Positions 25,613 to 33,683 of a stretch of DNA of 64,000 nucleotides are shown here, piece after piece. The first letter of the stretch is position 1; every line of letters begins with the position of its first letter. The notes under the pieces were generated by a model. It ran no database searches. It worked only from the letters and a program-made list of their open reading frames with translations, and was not told the origin of the DNA. Origin of the DNA: JBBRVW01 sp038246545 (GTDB lineage: Bacteria; Actinomycetota; Actinomycetes; JACCUZ01); the NCBI GenBank assembly GCA_038246545.1, contig JBBRVW010000004.1, positions 1 through 64,000 on the forward strand, given 5' to 3'. A program made the position numbers and the translations under genes.

Positions 25613-27694
25613 TCAGCGGTGGGCGGCCAGGACGACGACCGTGCGGCCGGGGAGGATGAGGTCGCCGGCGCTCTCGTGCCGGGAACCGGAACTCGGCAGC
25701 TCGTCGGCCGTGTCGAGCAGCACGTCGTAGGCCGTGCCCCACGCCTTGCCGGGCAGCCGGACGGCCACCGGCTCGGGACCGGTGTTGAGCAGGACGAGCA
25801 GCGGCACGGGCGACGAGCCGTCGGCGGCGGGCTTCCCGGAGAGGTACATCCCGAGCAGCCTCAGGTCGTGGTCGAACCACCGCTCCGGTGACATCTCCTC
25901 TCCGTCGGCACCGAACCACGCCAGGTCCTTCGTGCCGTCGGCGTGGGCGGGCCGGCCGTCGAAGATCTCGTCGTGCCGCAGCACCGGGTGCTCCGCACGC
26001 AGCGCCAGCAGGGCGCGCGTCCACTCGAGCTGCGCCCGCTGCCAGTCCTCGAGGTCCCACGACAGCCAGGACGTCTCGTCGTCGAGGCAGTACGCGTTGT
26101 TGTTGCCGCCCTGGGTGCGCGCGGCCTCGTCGCCGGCCGTGAGCATCGGCACGCCGGCCGACACGAGCAGCGTCGTGAGCAGGTTGCGCATCATCCGGCG
26201 GCGCAGGGCGAGCACCCGGGCGTCGTCGGTGGGGCCCTCGGCACCGCAGCCCCAGCTGTGGTTGTTGTCGGTGCCGTCGTGATTGTCCTCTCCGTTGGCC
26301 TCGTTGTGCTTGCGGTCGTAGGAGACGACGTCGTGCAGAGTGAAGCCGTCGTGCGCGGTGAGGAAGTTGACCGAGGCGAGCGGGCTGCGCGAGGAGAACA
26401 GGTCCGACGAGCCGGCCAGGCGGTACGCCAGGTCCCGCACCCCGCCGGAGTGGCCGCGCACACCGCCGTGCCCCGCCAGCCACGCGTCGCGGACGGTGTC
26501 GCGGTAGCGGTCGTTCCACTCGGCCCACGGCGCGGGAAAGGCGCCGAGCTGGTAGCCCCCCGGGCCGACGTCCCAGGGCTCGGCGACGAGCTTCACGTCC
26601 GACAGGACCGGGTCCTGCCCCAGCACCTGGAGGAAGGTGCCGTCGGCCTCGAAGCCGTCGCCACCGCGGGCCAGGGCCGGCGCGAGGTCGAAGCGGAAGC
26701 CGTCGACGTGCATCTCCTCGACCCAGTACCGGAGCGAGTCGGTGACCATCGCGAGGGCACGCGGGTGGGTCAGGTCGACGGTGTTTCCGCACCCGGTGAC
26801 ATCGAGGTACCTGCGGCCGACGGCCAGCCGGTAGTACGCCGCGTTGTCGAGGCCGCGCCAGGACAGCGTCGGGCCGTCGGCGCCGCCCTCGGCGGTGTGG
26901 TTGTAGACGACGTCGAGCACGACCTCGAGGCCGGCGGCGTGCAGCGTCCGCACCATGTCACGGAACTCGGTGACCTGCTGGCCGCGAGCGCCGGACGACG
27001 CGTAGCCGGCGTGCGGAGCGAAGAAGCCGAGGGTGTTGTAGCCCCAGTAGTTCGCCAGCCCGCGCCGGAGCAGCGTTGGCTCGCTGGACAGCTGCTGCAC
27101 CGGCAGCAGCTCGACGGTCGTGACGCCGAGCGACACGAGGTGCTCCACGGCCGCGGGGTGTGCCAGTCCGGCGTAGCTGCCCCGCAGGTGCTCGGGCACC
27201 CCGTGGTGGCGGGCGGTGAAGCCCTTGACGTGCGCCTCGTAGACGACGGTGTCGGCCCACGGCACCCGCGGCCGTCGGTCGCCCTGCCAGTCGTACCCGG
27301 GGTGGAACACCACGGCGTGCGGCACGTACGCCGCCGAGTCGCGGTCGTCCGGGCGCCGGTCGTCGGTTCCCGGCCCGGGACCGAGCACGGCCGGGTCGAG
27401 CCGCAGGCTGCCGTCGATGGCCCGGGCGTAGGGGTCGACGAGCAGTTTGGCGGGGTTGAACCGGTGGCCGTGACCCGGGTCCCACGGCCCGTGGACGCGA
27501 TAGCCGTACCGCTGCCCCGGCCGGACCCCCGGGACGTACCCGTGCCACACGTCGTGGGTGCGCTCGGTGAGACGGACCTGTCGCTCGCCGCCGTCGTCGT
27601 CCAGCAGGCAGAGGTCGACGGCCTCGCCCCGGCTGAACACCGCGAACGACGTCCCGTGGTCGTCGGGGTGGGCGCCGAGGCGGGGGACGAGCAC
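25613..27694 (-). CDS. glgX: Glycogen debranching enzyme GlgX
   Basis: GlgX hydrolyses alpha-1,6 branches after phosphorylase trimming. The 693-residue protein starts with a CBM48-like domain (GTSFAVFSRGEAVDLCLLDD, YGYRVHGPWDPGHGHRFNP) and continues with a GH13_11 barrel: ANYWGYNTLGFFAPH, LDVVYNHTAEGG, nucleophile Asp in MHVDGFRFDLAP, acid/base in VKLVAEPWDVGPGGYQLG, and NFLTAHDGFTLHDVVSYDRK. The GTG at 27694 was chosen because the CBM begins shortly after it. It is convergent with glgP and divergent from the enoyl-CoA hydratase. Confidence 0.93.
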   Translation of the reverse strand: MLVPRLGAHPDDHGTSFAVFSRGEAVDLCLLDDDGGERQVRLTERTHDVWHGYVPGVRPGQRYGYRVHGPWDPGHGHRFNPAKLLVDPYARAIDGSLRLDPAVLGPGPGTDDRRPDDRDSAAYVPHAVVFHPGYDWQGDRRPRVPWADTVVYEAHVKGFTARHHGVPEHLRGSYAGLAHPAAVEHLVSLGVTTVELLPVQQLSSEPTLLRRGLANYWGYNTLGFFAPHAGYASSGARGQQVTEFRDMVRTLHAAGLEVVLDVVYNHTAEGGADGPTLSWRGLDNAAYYRLAVGRRYLDVTGCGNTVDLTHPRALAMVTDSLRYWVEEMHVDGFRFDLAPALARGGDGFEADGTFLQVLGQDPVLSDVKLVAEPWDVGPGGYQLGAFPAPWAEWNDRYRDTVRDAWLAGHGGVRGHSGGVRDLAYRLAGSSDLFSSRSPLASVNFLTAHDGFTLHDVVSYDRKHNEANGEDNHDGTDNNHSWGCGAEGPTDDARVLALRRRMMRNLLTTLLVSAGVPMLTAGDEAARTQGGNNNAYCLDDETSWLSWDLEDWQRAQLEWTRALLALRAEHPVLRHDEIFDGRPAHADGTKDLAWFGADGEEMSPERWFDHDLRLLGMYLSGKPAADGSSPVPLLVLLNTGPEPVAVRLPGKAWGTAYDVLLDTADELPSSGSRHESAGDLILPGRTVVVLAAHR

Positions 27695-27739
27695 CGGGCA
27701 ACGGTAGGCGATAGCCGTGGGCTCGTTACGGTGACGCCC

Positions 27740-28522
27740 ATGACTGAGGCTCTCGTACGGCTCGAGGTGGAGGACGGGATCGGCACGATCCGCCTCGACC
27801 GCCCCCCGATGAACGCCCTCAACGTGCAGGTCCAGGAGGAGCTGCGCGCGGCCGCCCACGAGGCGGGGGAGCGGTCCGACGTCGCGGCCATCGTCCTGTA
27901 CGGAGGCGAGAAGGTCTTCGCGGCCGGGGCGGACATCAAGGAGATGACGACGATGTCGTACGCCGACATGGTGGGCCGGTCCGGCGCACTGCAGTCGTCC
28001 TTCACCGCCGTCGCCACGATCCCGAAGCCGGTGGTCGCCGCGATCACCGGCTACGCCCTTGGTGGCGGCTGCGAGCTGGCCCTGTGCGCCGACTTCCGGG
28101 TCGCGGGCGACAACGCGAAGCTCGGGCAGCCGGAGATCCAGCTCGGTGTCATCCCCGGTGCCGGCGGCACCCAGCGGCTGCCGCGGCTGGTGGGGCCGGC
28201 GCGGGCCAAGGACATCATCTTCAGCGGCCGCTTCGTCGACGCACAGGAGGCGCTCGCGATCGGCCTGGTCGACAAGGTCGTGCCTGCCGACGAGGTCTAC
28301 GCCGCCGCGCGCGCGATGGCAGCGCGCTTCGTCGGCGGCCCGGCGCTCGCGCTGCGGGCCGCGAAGGCCGCGGTCGACGGCGGTCTCGAGGCCGACCTCG
28401 CCACCGGCCTCGAGCTGGAGCGCCTGCAGTTCTCCGGTCTCTTCGCGACCGACGACCGCCGCATCGGCATGGAGTCGTTCGTCGCCAACGGTCCCGGCAA
28501 GGCCGAGTTCACCGGCCGGTGA
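27740..28522 (+). CDS. Enoyl-CoA hydratase
   Basis: The 260-residue crotonase-fold protein hydrates enoyl-CoA in fatty-acid beta-oxidation. Oxyanion-hole segments FAAGADIKEM and ALGGGCELALCADFRV are present. The catalytic Glu pair fits ELALCAD and PEIQLGVIPGAGGTQRLPRL. The C-terminal helices are complete. Its stop overlaps the next start as GTGA, so it is cotranscribed with the methyltransferase. In M. tuberculosis an enoyl-CoA hydratase (echA17) occupies the matching position next to methyltransferase genes. Confidence 0.93.
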   Translation: MTEALVRLEVEDGIGTIRLDRPPMNALNVQVQEELRAAAHEAGERSDVAAIVLYGGEKVFAAGADIKEMTTMSYADMVGRSGALQSSFTAVATIPKPVVAAITGYALGGGCELALCADFRVAGDNAKLGQPEIQLGVIPGAGGTQRLPRLVGPARAKDIIFSGRFVDAQEALAIGLVDKVVPADEVYAAARAMAARFVGGPALALRAAKAAVDGGLEADLATGLELERLQFSGLFATDDRRIGMESFVANGPGKAEFTGR

Positions 28523-29502
28523 GCGCCGACCGCACCGCGGCGAGCAGCGACCCGGCCCCGAACTGCGACCCCACCGCAGCCGAGGTCGAGCGCGCGTGGC
28601 ACGACCCCAAGCTCGCGAACGTGCTCTACCACGACTGGGAGGCGTCGACCTACGACGAGAAGTGGTCCATCTCCTACGACGAGCGGTGCATCGACTACGC
28701 CCGCGACCGGTTCGAGGCGATCGTGGGCCGCGACGACTCCGCGAGCTGGCCTTACGCCGAGGCCCTCGAGCTCGGCAGCGGCACCGGCTTCTTCCTGCTC
28801 AACCTCATGCAGGCGGGCGTTGCGGCCACGGGCCATGTGACCGACCTGTCGCCGGGCATGGTTGGGGCCGCGGTGAGCAACGGCACCGCCCTCGGCCTCG
28901 ACGTCGACGGCCGGGTGGCCGACGCCGAGTCGATCCCGTACGGCGACGAGTCGTTCGACCTCGTGGTCGGCCACGCCGTGCTGCACCACATCCCCGACGT
29001 CGAGCTCGCGCTGCGCGAGGTGCTGCGGGTGCTCAGGCCCGGCGGCCGGTTCGTCTTCGCGGGGGAGCCCACCACCGTCGGTGACTGGTACGCCCGCCGG
29101 CTCGGCCGGCTCACGTGGAAGGCGACCACGACGGTCACCCAGCTCGCCCCGCTGCGCGACCGCTGGTCGCGGCCGGTCGAGGAGCTCGCCGAGTCGTCGC
29201 GCGCCGCCGCGCTGGAGTCGGTCGTGGACATTCACACCTTCGACCCGCGTGACCTGGCGGCCACTGCGTTGCGGGCCGGCGCGGTCGACGTCCGGACGAC
29301 GAGCGAGGAGCTCACCGCGGCCTTCCTCGGCTGGCCGGTGCGCACCTTCGAGGCGGCCGTGAACCCGGATCGGCTCGGCTGGGGCTGGGCGATGTTCGCC
29401 TACCGCTCGTGGCAGCGTCTGTCGGCCGTCGACCGCACCCTCGGCAGCGTCCTGCCGCAGCGACTGTTCTACAACGTCCTGCTCACCGGGACCCGCCCGT
29501 GA
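28519..29502 (+). CDS. Class I SAM-dependent methyltransferase, Rv3037c-like
   Basis: The 327-residue protein begins with a segment WHDPKLANVLYHDWEASTYD then EKWSISYDERCIDYARDRFE. It follows with the SAM-binding motif I ALELGSGTGFFLLNLMQAG, motif II-like DAESIPYGDESFDLVVGHAV and LREVLRVLRPGGRFVFAGEP. The N-terminal half resembles what I recall of mycobacterial Rv3037c, a methyltransferase near the methylglucose lipopolysaccharide genes. The GTG start overlaps the hydratase stop (GTGA), and the acetyltransferase follows after ten bases. The acceptor is unknown; a sugar or polysaccharide is inferred from context only. Confidence 0.8.
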   Translation: MSADRTAASSDPAPNCDPTAAEVERAWHDPKLANVLYHDWEASTYDEKWSISYDERCIDYARDRFEAIVGRDDSASWPYAEALELGSGTGFFLLNLMQAGVAATGHVTDLSPGMVGAAVSNGTALGLDVDGRVADAESIPYGDESFDLVVGHAVLHHIPDVELALREVLRVLRPGGRFVFAGEPTTVGDWYARRLGRLTWKATTTVTQLAPLRDRWSRPVEELAESSRAAALESVVDIHTFDPRDLAATALRAGAVDVRTTSEELTAAFLGWPVRTFEAAVNPDRLGWGWAMFAYRSWQRLSAVDRTLGSVLPQRLFYNVLLTGTRP

Positions 29503-29512
29503 CACGTGCGCG

Positions 29513-30235
29513 ATGAGGCGGCGGGACCCGCGGCAGGTGCCGCTGCGGGCCTTCGTCTCGCCCGCGAGCCTGGGCTGGGTCCTGCGCAACCGCGCGCTGA
29601 CGCCGTACTACCTGGTCCGGTACTGGCGTTTCCTGCGCCTACGCCTGCGCCACCCCGAGGTGGTGACCGAGGGCTTCGTCTTCCTGGGCCGTGACGTCGA
29701 GGTCACCGCCCGCCGCGGTTATGGCCGGGTGGTGCTGGGCCGCTGGGTGCACCTCGGGGACCGGTGCTCGCTGCGCGCCCACGAGGGCACGCTGCGGATC
29801 GGGGAGAAGACGGTGCTCGGTCGCGAGGACACCGTCAACTGCTACCTCGACGTGCACATCGGCGCGCGCTGCATCGTGGCCGACTGGGTGTACGTCGGCG
29901 ACTTCGACCACCGCTACGACGACCTGCACGTGCCCATCAAGAACCAGGGGATCGTGAAGTCGCCCGTGCGGGTCGGCGCCGACGTGTGGATCGGCGTCAA
30001 GGCGTCGGTGCTGCGCGGCGCCCAGGTCGGCGACGGCTGCGTCCTCGCGGCGCACACCGTGGTCAAGGGCGACGTGGCCGCCGGCAGCGTGGTCGCCGGT
30101 GTGCCCGGCCGGGTTGTCCGCGACCGCGCCAAGACCTGGGCGGCGGCAGCAGCGCACCGGTCCGCCCTCGTGGACATGGCGCGCAAGCACGACCTCGCGG
30201 CGCGCAGCGCCCGCGCGGAGCGGCCCCCCGACTAG
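29513..30235 (+). CDS. Hexapeptide-repeat acyltransferase, Rv3034c-like
   Basis: The 240-residue protein has a basic N-terminal helix region (RNRALTPYYLVRYWRFLRLR) followed by a left-handed beta-helix: ARRGYGRVVLGRWVHLGD, IGEKTVLGREDTVNCYLDVH, the active-site region VYVGDFDHRYDD with a His, and VGADVWIGVKASVLRGAQVG ending VAGVPGRVV. This pattern is that of maltose/galactoside O-acetyltransferases and, from memory, is close to Rv3034c. It likely transfers an acyl group to a sugar hydroxyl. The ATG at 29513 lies ten bases after the methyltransferase stop. Its end overlaps a small minus-strand frame by four bases. Confidence 0.85.
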   Translation: MRRRDPRQVPLRAFVSPASLGWVLRNRALTPYYLVRYWRFLRLRLRHPEVVTEGFVFLGRDVEVTARRGYGRVVLGRWVHLGDRCSLRAHEGTLRIGEKTVLGREDTVNCYLDVHIGARCIVADWVYVGDFDHRYDDLHVPIKNQGIVKSPVRVGADVWIGVKASVLRGAQVGDGCVLAAHTVVKGDVAAGSVVAGVPGRVVRDRAKTWAAAAAHRSALVDMARKHDLAARSARAERPPD

Positions 30236-30417
30236 CGCCCGTCGGCCCCGGCGGCCACCGGGACCGGCACCGGATGCCGCTGCGGCAGCGCCAGTACGAC
30301 TGCCGCGAGCATCGAGGAGCCCGACACCATCGTGAGCAGCACCAGCGGGAGGGCGCCCAGCACAGCGGCCGGGGCGAAGGCGGCCACCAGCACGAGCAGG
30401 GCGACGAGTCGGGACAC
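30232..30417 (-). CDS. Small two-span membrane protein, unrecognised
   Basis: The frame encodes 61 residues: SRLVALLVLVAAFAPAAVLG and PLVLLTMVSGSSMLAAVVLA form two hydrophobic segments, followed by a polar Pro/Val tail. A GTG start is preceded by GAGG at suitable spacing. It lies tail to tail with the acyltransferase and downstream of the GH57 gene, on that gene's strand. This is the slot held in M. tuberculosis by the glycosyltransferase Rv3032 and small genes, but it shows no similarity to a glycosyltransferase. It could be a chance frame. Confidence 0.45.
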   Translation of the reverse strand: MSRLVALLVLVAAFAPAAVLGALPLVLLTMVSGSSMLAAVVLALPQRHPVPVPVAAGADGR

Positions 30418-30477
30418 GGGGACCTCGCAGGCGGCAGGGGCGGCGGTGCCGACCCTCCTCCCCCCGCGACCACAGGC

Positions 30478-31983
30478 TCAAGCCGGGGGAGCTCCCGCGA
30501 CCAGCATCCGGGCGTCCAGGTGGGACGCCAGGGCCCGGTCGGGCGACGGTCCGGGGGGACCGCCGCGGCCCTCCACGTGGTCGGCGACGGCGTGGAACCG
30601 CCGCACGTGCCCCCGGTGCCGCTCTCGTGCGTACTCCGCGGCGCTGTCCCGCGACACCATGAAAGCCCAGTCGCTGGACAGCGCCAGCAACGCCTCGCGG
30701 GCCAGGTCGTCGAGCAGCGGCTGCCGGGGCGAGCGGGGCGGGGCAGACCCGCGCACGACGTCGAGCAGCCGCCCGGCCACGGCGCGGGCGTCGGCAGCGA
30801 GGTCGGCCACCGGGTCGCCGGCCCAGAGCCGGAAGTCCTTGCCCGCGCCCCACGACCCGGCCGGCGGGTCGAGCGAGGCCTCGGCGCGGGCGGTGACCTG
30901 GCCGAGCGTCGCCAGCCGGACCCCCGCCTCGGGCAGCATCCGCAGCACCTGGGCCAGGAACTGCGGGCCCTCGTGCCACCAGTGCCCGAACAGCTCGGTG
31001 TCCCAGGCGACGACCGCCACCGGCGCCGGCCCCTCCGGCCGAAGGGACTGCAGGAGGGCCAGCCGCTGCCGGGCTGCGGTCACGAACTGCTCCGCGTCCC
31101 GGCGGGCAGCCCGGGCGGCGGCGCCCGGGTCGTACGACGCCTTGTCTGGCCGGTGCGGGTCGGTCACGCGGGAGGCGCGCAGCCCGCTCGGGTGCACGTC
31201 GTGGAAGTCGCGGTAGTCGGGGCCGGCCGGGAAGCCGGACCGCGACGACCAGACGAGGTCGGTCAGTGCCAGGTCGCGGCCGGCCACGGCGAGCGTCGAG
31301 CCGGCGACCCGCCACGGCCGGTCGGTCGTGCCACCGGCCGCCGCGACGGTCGCCTCGTCGAGGAGCAGGTGGTCGACGCCGCCTCCGGTCAGCACGTCGG
31401 CGAGGCCGGGCGACCAGGCGCACTCCGGTGCCCAGATGCCGCGCGGCCGCCGGCCCACCCGCAGCGCCGCGTCGTCGAGCCCTGCGCCCAGCGCGAACGC
31501 CGCCACCTCCGGCGGCATCAGCGGCAGGATCGGGTGGGTGAGCGGGCCGCCGAGCAGCTCGACCGCCCCGGCATCCAGCAGCGGACGCAGCGCCGCCGAG
31601 CCGCCGTGCCGCCACCGCGCCCCGAAGACCTCCAGGGCACGGGTCGCGGCGCGGAACTCCTCCCGCGCGGTCCGCCGCAGCCGGGGGTCCGGGTCCCGCG
31701 CGAGCTCCTCGGCCCGCAGCTGCCAGCGGCCGAGCCACCCGTGGTGCTCGCGCAGGGCGTACGGGTCGTCCAGCGCTGCCGCGAGCACCGGCGTCACTCC
31801 GAGGCTGAGCAGGTCGCGGCGGCCCTCGGCGGCGAGCTCGTCGAGCATCTCGACCAGCGGCAGGTAGCAGCCGGACCAGGCCTGGTGCAGCCACTCCTCG
31901 CCGACCGGCCAGGTGCCGTGCCGCGGCAGCCACGGCAGGTGCGTGTGCAAGACGATGCAGAGCGTCCCGACCGGCTCGCTCAC
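30478..31983 (-). CDS. GH57 family protein (DUF1957), 1,4-alpha-glucan branching-type, Rv3031-like
   Basis: The 501-residue protein opens with the GH57 signature LHTHLPWLP (residues 12-20). The nucleophile Glu187 lies in GIWAPECAWSPGL and the acid/base Asp328 in VVAWDTELFGHWWHEGP. A DUF1957 helical domain completes the C-terminal part (SSDWAFMVSRDSAAEYARER). Homologues are branching enzymes or act in methylglucose lipopolysaccharide synthesis (Rv3031, from memory). The GTG overlaps the upstream methyltransferase stop as GTGA. If glgB at 15-17.5 kb is really inactive, this enzyme is a candidate for residual branching activity. Confidence 0.87.
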   Translation of the reverse strand: MSEPVGTLCIVLHTHLPWLPRHGTWPVGEEWLHQAWSGCYLPLVEMLDELAAEGRRDLLSLGVTPVLAAALDDPYALREHHGWLGRWQLRAEELARDPDPRLRRTAREEFRAATRALEVFGARWRHGGSAALRPLLDAGAVELLGGPLTHPILPLMPPEVAAFALGAGLDDAALRVGRRPRGIWAPECAWSPGLADVLTGGGVDHLLLDEATVAAAGGTTDRPWRVAGSTLAVAGRDLALTDLVWSSRSGFPAGPDYRDFHDVHPSGLRASRVTDPHRPDKASYDPGAAARAARRDAEQFVTAARQRLALLQSLRPEGPAPVAVVAWDTELFGHWWHEGPQFLAQVLRMLPEAGVRLATLGQVTARAEASLDPPAGSWGAGKDFRLWAGDPVADLAADARAVAGRLLDVVRGSAPPRSPRQPLLDDLAREALLALSSDWAFMVSRDSAAEYARERHRGHVRRFHAVADHVEGRGGPPGPSPDRALASHLDARMLVAGAPPA

Positions 31984-32708
31984 CGGCGTACGGCGGTCGC
32001 GACGAGGTCGAGACAGCCGGCCAGATCGGTATCGTCGACCAGGAAGTCGGCGGCGGTGACGGCGGCGACGCGGGCCAGCAGCGCACCGTCCGGGTTGCCG
32101 GCTGCCGCCACCTGATCGGCCATCAGGTCGCCGTGCGCCTCCTCGTCGGCGGCCAGCCGCGGACCGGGCCGCACGCCGAGCACAGCGGTGACCCCGAGGT
32201 GTGCGGCGAGCAGGTCGGTCAGCTCTGTGGCGTCGAGCTCGCGGCTGTGGAAGACGTTGCCGGGCGGGAACGTCAGTCGGTTGGGGGTGGTGACCACGAG
32301 CCGCCCGCCGGGCCGCAGCACGCGGGCGCACCCGGCGACGAACGCGTCCTGGTCCCAGAGGTGTTCGACGACCTGGCTGCACACCACGACGTCCGCGACG
32401 CAGGCAGCCACCGGCAGGGACACGAGGTTGGCCCGGACCGCACCGACCGCGGGGTACCGCGTCGCGACGTGCCGCAGGGTCGGGTGGTCGAGGTCCAGCA
32501 CGGCGACGGTGCGCGCTCCGGCGGCGACCAGCAGAGCGGCGCCGTACCCCTCGCCGCAGCCCGCTTCGATGACCACGGCGCCCCGGACCGAGTGCGCCGC
32601 AGCAACCCAGCGGTAGGCCGCCTCGTGCCGCCGGAACCAGTAGTTCTCGACCGGCACTCCCGGCACGGTGCGCTCACCGGTGAGCGGTGGTGCCGGAGGA
32701 CTCGTCAC
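31980..32708 (-). CDS. Class I SAM-dependent methyltransferase, Rv3030-like
   Basis: The 242-residue protein starts PLTGERTVPGVPVENYWFRR (from residue 7) and has SAM motif I VVIEAGCGEGYGAALLVAAG, acidic motif VAVLDLDHPTLRH, VVVCSQVVEHLWDQDAFV and LRPGGRLVVTTPNRLTFPPG. The N-terminal segment and position beside the GH57 gene and etfBA match Rv3030. The GTG at 32708 was preferred to one six codons upstream because homologues begin just before PLTGERT; neither has a clear Shine-Dalgarno. It shares the divergent control region with etfB and is coupled to the GH57 gene. Confidence 0.82.
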   Translation of the reverse strand: MTSPPAPPLTGERTVPGVPVENYWFRRHEAAYRWVAAAHSVRGAVVIEAGCGEGYGAALLVAAGARTVAVLDLDHPTLRHVATRYPAVGAVRANLVSLPVAACVADVVVCSQVVEHLWDQDAFVAGCARVLRPGGRLVVTTPNRLTFPPGNVFHSRELDATELTDLLAAHLGVTAVLGVRPGPRLAADEEAHGDLMADQVAAAGNPDGALLARVAAVTAADFLVDDTDLAGCLDLVATAVRR

Positions 32709-32760
32709 GGCGGGCCAGCGTCGCACACCGGCGCCGGGACGAGGACCGGTGGTTTGCGTT

Positions 32761-32779
32761 GATGCTACTGACGGGTAAC
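32761..32779 (+). promoter_or_regulatory. Candidate operator overlapping the etfB -10 element
   Basis: GATGCTACTGACGGGTAAC matches the ccr upstream site at 17 of 19 bases. Toward etfB it reads GCTACT-GACG-GGTAAC-AT, where TAACAT (32776-32781) is a plausible -10 with TTGCGT (32754-32759) sixteen bases before it. The start codon is 90 bases downstream. The same half-site arrangement around the -10 at both promoters suggests repressor control. Confidence 0.55.
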
Positions 32780-32870
32780 ATAGCCGCCGGAGTCACCCGG
32801 GGACCGGTGCCGACGTACCGGCTGGCAGGGTGGGCGCGAGTTCCCGTCACGCGAGGAGACCGGCAGCCGC

Positions 32871-33665
32871 ATGAACATCGTCGTCTGTGTGAAGCAGGTG
32901 CCCGACACCTGGTCGGAGAAGAAGCTCGACGCGTCGGACTCGACGCTCGACCGGGCGGCCACCGACCCGGTGATGAACGAGATGGACGAGTACGCCGTCG
33001 AGGAGGCGCTCAAGCTCCAGGAGGCCAACGGTGGCGAGGTGACCATCCTCTGCATGGGTCCCGATGCCGCCACCGAGACCGTGCGCAAGGCGCTCTCGAT
33101 GGGCGCCGACAAGGCGATCCACGTGGTCGACGACGCGCTGCACGGCTCGGACGCCGTGGCGACCTCACTGGCCCTGGCCAAGGCGATCTCGAAGGCACAG
33201 GAGGCGGGTCCGGTTGATCTCGTGCTGCTGGGCTCGGAGTCGTCCGACGCGCGGATGAGCGTGGTGCCGGCGATGCTCGCCGAGCGGCTGGGCCTCCCGC
33301 AGCTGACCTTCGCCAAGGAGGTCACGGTCGACGGCTCGACGGTCAGCATCAAGCGGCTCACCGACGACGGCTACCAGGTGGTCACTGCCTCGACGCCGGC
33401 CGTCGTGAGCGTCGTGGAGAAGATCAACGAACCGCGCTACCCGTCGTTCAAGGGGATCATGGCGGCGAAGAAGAAGCCGGTCGAGACCTACGGCCTGACC
33501 GACCTCGGCGTCGACGCCGGCGAGGTCGGGCTGGGCGGGGCCTGGTCGCACGTCGCGTCCTTCGAGTCGGCGCCACCACGGCAGGCGGGCACCGTCGTCA
33601 AGGACGAGAACGGCGACGGGGCGGACAAGCTCGTCGAGTTCCTCGCGTCCAAGAAGTTCGTCTGA
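32871..33665 (+). CDS. etfB: Electron transfer flavoprotein beta subunit
   Basis: EtfB (FixA) forms a heterodimer with EtfA that carries electrons from acyl-CoA dehydrogenases to the respiratory chain. The 264-residue protein begins NIVVCVKQVPDTWSEKKLDA and contains the conserved MDEYAVEEALKLQE, ALSMGADKAIHVVDD, VLLGSESSDARMSVVPAMLA and INEPRYPSFKGIMAAKKKPV segments. GAGGAG lies upstream of the ATG. etfA follows after 18 bases. The upstream region carries the dyad shared with ccr, which would tie electron carrier supply to acyl-CoA metabolism. Confidence 0.96.
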   Translation: MNIVVCVKQVPDTWSEKKLDASDSTLDRAATDPVMNEMDEYAVEEALKLQEANGGEVTILCMGPDAATETVRKALSMGADKAIHVVDDALHGSDAVATSLALAKAISKAQEAGPVDLVLLGSESSDARMSVVPAMLAERLGLPQLTFAKEVTVDGSTVSIKRLTDDGYQVVTASTPAVVSVVEKINEPRYPSFKGIMAAKKKPVETYGLTDLGVDAGEVGLGGAWSHVASFESAPPRQAGTVVKDENGDGADKLVEFLASKKFV

Positions 33666-33683
33666 GAAGGGCTGGCACACGAC

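Noticed and set aside
27705..27739. Another copy of the ccr/etfB operator before the enoyl-CoA hydratase
   Set aside because: Only a GTTAC half-site is present (GTTACGGTGAC); the second half-site and spacing do not fit.
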